A DNA stretch of 23,258 bases from a virus. The DNA is taken from the IMG/VR virus record IMGVR_UViG_3300045258_000176, positions 1 to 23,258 of that record; one strand, 5' to 3'. Numbering within the stretch: position 1 is the first letter of the stretch; every line of letters begins with the position of its first letter. A model generated the notes under the pieces. That model did no database searches. It worked only from the letters and a program-made list of their open reading frames with translations, and was not told the origin of the DNA. This document shows positions 20,635-23,258 of the stretch, in pieces. The position numbers were made by a program, and so were the translations under genes.

Positions 20635-22304
20635 TCACGGGTGCCGCTAGCTCCTCCGAGAGAGATGAGGAGGAGCGAGCGGCGAGCCCGGCGGCCGTAC
20701 AACGGCTGTGTGCTCACCTCGGCCGTCTCGATCACATCGTCAACGGTCATGAAGCATGCGCACGCCAAGCTATCGGGGTAGTCATCAAAGGCGTCGCGGA
20801 CGTCGGGCGCCGCCGCCAACAGGTAGTTCCCCTGGAACTTGATCTCCAGGTCGGTCATCTGCTGTGTGAAGCGCTTGTAGCTGCGCAGACGTCGGGTCTT
20901 CGCCGAGGCCGGGAAGATGATCGCCTGGCGCTCGATCAGCGTCTTGAGGTGCTTCCACCGCTCGGACTGGTTCTTGCTGTCGCTGGTCAGCCCGCGCACC
21001 TCGACGTGGGGCATCAGCAACTGCAGGCGTTCAGCGACGTTGCTGCCCATGCCCTGAGCGTCAACACCGATGCGCAGGACGTTGTAGCCCTGCAGGAACC
21101 TCATGATCTCGTAGTACTGGCGCTCCCACGGCTTGTTCGTCAACTCCATCCAGTTGAGGATGCGATGCTCAAAGAAGCCGAAGCTGTCAGGGCGGGCCCA
21201 ATCGACCCACACGACCGTCACAACGGTGCTGTCGTGGGTGCGGGCCGGATCGACGCCAACTACAACAGGACTGTCCGGGTGCCAGAAGGTCGGCTGGATC
21301 CCGAACTGGACGTCGCCCAGGTTCATCAGCACATCCTCGGTGACGAACATGCCCTCTTCGAGGATCCACTTGATGTTGTAGCTCATCTGGAAGAAGTCGG
21401 AGTCCTCGCCGAAGCGGGCCTTCTCACGAGCGATGTACTTCTTGTAGTCAGCGTTGTAGCGGCAGACGTACTTGTAGTTGAACTCGAAGTGGTTCCGCCG
21501 GCCGCCGCGAGTCTGGCGCCGCTTGTTCGAGGTGCAGGTCTTCTGGAACAGGCTCTTCACCCGGTTCGGGGTGCCGGTCATCACCCTGGAGCCGTTGTAG
21601 AACGCCAACGTCGGTGCGATCTTGCGGTTGATCACTTCCTCGTCGATGTCCTGGGCCTCGTCCATCAGCACGAAGTGGTAGCTCTTGGACTCGATCTTGG
21701 CCCGGGCGTTGGCGGTCTGCATGCGACACAGCGAGCCGCTCTTGCGCAGCGAAACGACCTTGGCCTTGCCGCCGGTGCGCGTCGTGCGCTCGTCGATCTC
21801 GGGGTCGAGGAACAGCTTGCGGGCCTTCTCCGACGTCAGCCAGTCGTGGACACGTCCCCACACCGTCTCTGCCTGGCCCTCAGTGGGAGCGAACACACCG
21901 ACCCAGAACCCGTCGACGAACTTCTTCAGCAGGTCCGGGTAGGCCTTGGCCAGGCGCGGCAGCAGCACCATCAGGCCGGCGATGACGATCGACAACGTCT
22001 CTGACTTTCCTGACTGCCGCGACTGCAGCACGGTGATCTCCTCGGAGTCACCGATGATGATCGACTCGACGATGCGGTAGGCCACCTCCCGCTGGTACGG
22101 GAACAGCGTGCGCCCGGTCAGGTCCTCGCTGAACACGATGATCTTGAGGACCATCTCGTGCACGAACTGGGCGTCGTCCTCGTCCAGCTCGATGTAGTCG
22201 GCCTCGGCGTCCTCGGCCTCGGGGAACTCCTCATCGAAGGTGATCTTCGGCGCCGGCGGCTCCTCATCGTCCAGCTCGATGATCTCGATCGTGGGCGTCG
22301 ACAT
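20292..22304 (-). CDS. terL: Terminase large subunit; frame extended beyond the normal C-terminus
   Basis: The terminase packages DNA into the procapsid using an ATPase and a nuclease. Visible motifs are Walker A SRQSGKSE (95-102), Walker B FVLMDEAQ (211-218), TGTPNR (243-248) and a RNase H-like nuclease with D352 (GVDPARTHDST), D415 (GVDAQGMG) and D508/D511 (FDDYPDSLA). ATG 22304 has AGGA upstream. Recognisable protein ends near residue 540 (STQPLYGRRA), at about 20685. The open frame then continues 130 residues to TGA 20292; this tail is Trp/Cys/Met-rich and lies antisense to the 164-residue HTH gene for 343 bases. It looks like shadow sequence. A lost stop or a single-base frameshift is possible, so the true end may be near 20650-20685. 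Confidence 0.9.
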   Translation of the reverse strand: MSTPTIEIIELDDEEPPAPKITFDEEFPEAEDAEADYIELDEDDAQFVHEMVLKIIVFSEDLTGRTLFPYQREVAYRIVESIIIGDSEEITVLQSRQSGKSETLSIVIAGLMVLLPRLAKAYPDLLKKFVDGFWVGVFAPTEGQAETVWGRVHDWLTSEKARKLFLDPEIDERTTRTGGKAKVVSLRKSGSLCRMQTANARAKIESKSYHFVLMDEAQDIDEEVINRKIAPTLAFYNGSRVMTGTPNRVKSLFQKTCTSNKRRQTRGGRRNHFEFNYKYVCRYNADYKKYIAREKARFGEDSDFFQMSYNIKWILEEGMFVTEDVLMNLGDVQFGIQPTFWHPDSPVVVGVDPARTHDSTVVTVVWVDWARPDSFGFFEHRILNWMELTNKPWERQYYEIMRFLQGYNVLRIGVDAQGMGSNVAERLQLLMPHVEVRGLTSDSKNQSERWKHLKTLIERQAIIFPASAKTRRLRSYKRFTQQMTDLEIKFQGNYLLAAAPDVRDAFDDYPDSLACACFMTVDDVIETAEVSTQPLYGRRARRSLLLISLGGASGTRDQTATTPRRSAFWCACCSHTAVIASMVRAAVSTDCSMFIVIPAITAWMIGWATIAGSSSWMMSDLARRARSLATCWAWPIVSARLVAPLPLSSSQIAARPLPRPTTMCLVPLRC
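20643..20683. terminator. Bidirectional hairpin between HTH cassette and terminase
   Basis: Arms at 20643-20657 and 20669-20683 pair at 14 of 15 positions (one A-G mismatch at 20649/20677) around an 11-base loop. It begins nine bases after the plus-strand stop and directly adjoins the end of the recognisable terminase sequence. No U-tract follows on either side, so it would act as a GC-rich, actinobacterial-type terminator for both converging transcripts. Confidence 0.7.
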
Positions 22305-22313
22305 GGGCGGATC

Positions 22314-22568
22314 CTAGGACCGGTTGATCAGCACAGACAGGAGCCCGTGGAGCACCTCGGTCTGGCGGCGGGCCTCGTGCAGCTGCGTGTCGTCGACCTG
22401 ATGCGCAGCGTAGGAGCCGACCTGCACGGCGATCGTGGAGCTGACCGCCTCGCACCACGTCAGCAGCTCGCTGGTGGCCATCATCTCGGCGCGCTCGACC
22501 GCCTTGCGGGTGTTCTCCTCGTGGCCGAGCTGACTGTCGGCGTCACGACGGGTCAGGAAGCGACCCAT
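22314..22568 (-). CDS. Small helical protein upstream of terminase, 84 aa
   Basis: ATG 22568 has GGAGG a few bases upstream, overlaps the previous gene by 16 bases, and the TAG at 22314 is nine bases before the terminase start. The translation starts MGRFLTRRDADSQLGHEENT and is almost entirely helical and charged (RKAVERAEMMATSELLTWCE, then TQLHEARRQTEVLHGLLSVL). The place directly before the large terminase is where a small terminase subunit often sits, but no DNA-binding motif is obvious and the protein is short. I would treat a small-terminase assignment as untested. Confidence 0.72.
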   Translation of the reverse strand: MGRFLTRRDADSQLGHEENTRKAVERAEMMATSELLTWCEAVSSTIAVQVGSYAAHQVDDTQLHEARRQTEVLHGLLSVLINRS

Positions 22569-22975
22569 TCGACCTCCCCGTCGCGGTGCACCACGGCGGT
22601 CAGGGCGTTGGTGCGAGTGTCGATGAACGCCGTCACCAGCTCGGGCTCGACGACGTCGAACACCACATCGAGGGTCTCATCGAGGCCCTCGAACACCGAG
22701 GCGTCGAGGTGCTGGTCGAAGCCGGCGTCGAACTCACCCCAGTCGAAGTCGTCCTCGGCGGTGGCGACGTCCATCCCCGGGCGGCAGGTCCCGAAGCGCA
22801 GTGAGTACGGGCCCAGCGTGAGGGCCACACCGGACCCGTACCAGTACGGAGCGTAGATCTGGCGCATCCAGGCCTTTGCGACGATCCTGGGGCGTTCTAG
22901 GGGGCTCTCAGCCAACGTCAGGGCCTGCCACCGCCCTGCCATGCACCACAGGCGGCCGAACCAGACCTTGTGCAT
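22553..22975 (-). CDS. Unrecognised protein, 140 aa
   Basis: ATG 22975 forms TGATG with the upstream stop and replaces a longer open frame whose extra 39 residues are Arg/Gly/Ala shadow. The N-terminal third is basic and aromatic (MHKVWFGRLWCMAGRWQALT, then WMRQIYAPYWYGSG). The C-terminal half is acidic (AEDDFDWGEFDAGFDQHLDA) and ends with beta-like strands (ELVTAFIDTRTNALTAVVHR). It has no signal peptide. No family is recognised. As part of the gene group just upstream of the terminase, it may have an early-to-late or packaging-related function, but the sequence gives no direct clue. Confidence 0.72.
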   Translation of the reverse strand: MHKVWFGRLWCMAGRWQALTLAESPLERPRIVAKAWMRQIYAPYWYGSGVALTLGPYSLRFGTCRPGMDVATAEDDFDWGEFDAGFDQHLDASVFEGLDETLDVVFDVVEPELVTAFIDTRTNALTAVVHRDGEVEWVAS

Positions 22976-23258
22976 CAGCCCCTCCGCCCGTAGCGACCTT
23001 CGAGGATGCCGTGGCGCTGAGCGTGCTCCATCGCTGCTCGGATGTGCGGCTCCGGCCCCTCTGGCCCGGACTCCTCGTCCGGGAGACCCCACTCCTTGGG
23101 GTTGGCGCGCAGCGCCACATTGCCGGGGTGCCCCTCGATACCGGTGTACGGCAGCGGGTGGCGGCCGGCAGAGTCGTAGGCGTGCGTCTCGTCGTGGGCG
23201 AAGTAGTGAGTGTCGTCACCCTGAACGGCACCGAAGTGAAGGTCGGGGCGCAGACGTT
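22975..23258 (-). CDS. Partial gene, C-terminal about 93 residues, unknown function
   Basis: The frame is open from the window edge to TGA 22977-22975, overlapping the next start as TGATG. The visible part includes RLRPDLHFGAVQGDDTHYFA, the His/Asp-rich segment HDETHAYDSAGRHPLPYTG and the C-terminal helix AAMEHAQRHGILEGRYGRRG. I do not recognise it. The start lies outside the window. Codon-position GC bias in this frame and the precise overlap with the next gene support it as real. Confidence 0.65.
   Translation of the reverse strand, partial: RLRPDLHFGAVQGDDTHYFAHDETHAYDSAGRHPLPYTGIEGHPGNVALRANPKEWGLPDEESGPEGPEPHIRAAMEHAQRHGILEGRYGRRG

Noticed and set aside
20580-22004. Plus-strand open frame of 474 codons
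   Set aside because: It mirrors the terminase gene, whose ATPase and nuclease motifs are unmistakable on the minus strand.

Overview
The window is part of the late (virion) gene region of a tailed double-stranded DNA phage with a high-GC genome. The very G/C-rich third codon positions, frequent GTG and TTG starts and the style of the portal and terminase suggest an actinobacterial host; this is inference. I see no integrase, tRNA, CRISPR array, insertion sequence or bacterial housekeeping gene.

Most genes lie on the minus strand, so transcription runs from high to low coordinates. In that order: three small genes of unknown function (23258-22314, the first cut by the window edge), the large terminase (22304-about 20685), then a two-gene plus-strand regulatory cassette (19295-20634). 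After it come four unrecognised genes, possibly virion-associated (19118-17193), a plus-strand four-zinc-finger gene (16465-17256), a 601-residue protein with a possible phage-specific helical domain (16435-14630), a two-TM membrane protein (14615-14421), portal (14362-12671), scaffold-like coiled-coil protein (12640-11780) and an N4-gp56-type major capsid protein (11743-10610). A hairpin terminator follows the capsid gene. Two small proteins come next, then a run of tail/adsorption genes to the window edge: a tail-collar protein, short proteins, a 1373-residue tailspike with two beta-helix modules, LamG-like and collagen-like fibre proteins, and a partial gene at 239-1. No tape measure, major tail protein or sheath is visible, which fits a short-tailed virion or tail genes located elsewhere.

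The late genes are tightly packed, with ATGA, GTGA or TGATG stop/start overlaps between most neighbours, indicating translational coupling. The exception is the plus-strand cassette. It has a palindromic operator-like site in a divergent promoter region, a perfect 10-bp leader stem-loop, two consecutive helix-turn-helix genes overlapping by ATGA, and a 15-bp hairpin 8 nt after the last stop. That hairpin also sits exactly where the terminase should end, yet the terminase frame has no stop there and stays open for about 130 codons antisense to the second HTH gene. This cassette, with its likely role as a transcriptional switch between terminase and structural genes, is the most interesting part of the window. 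Two genes of 56 codons, at 8183-8353 and 17766-17936, were found by manual reading.
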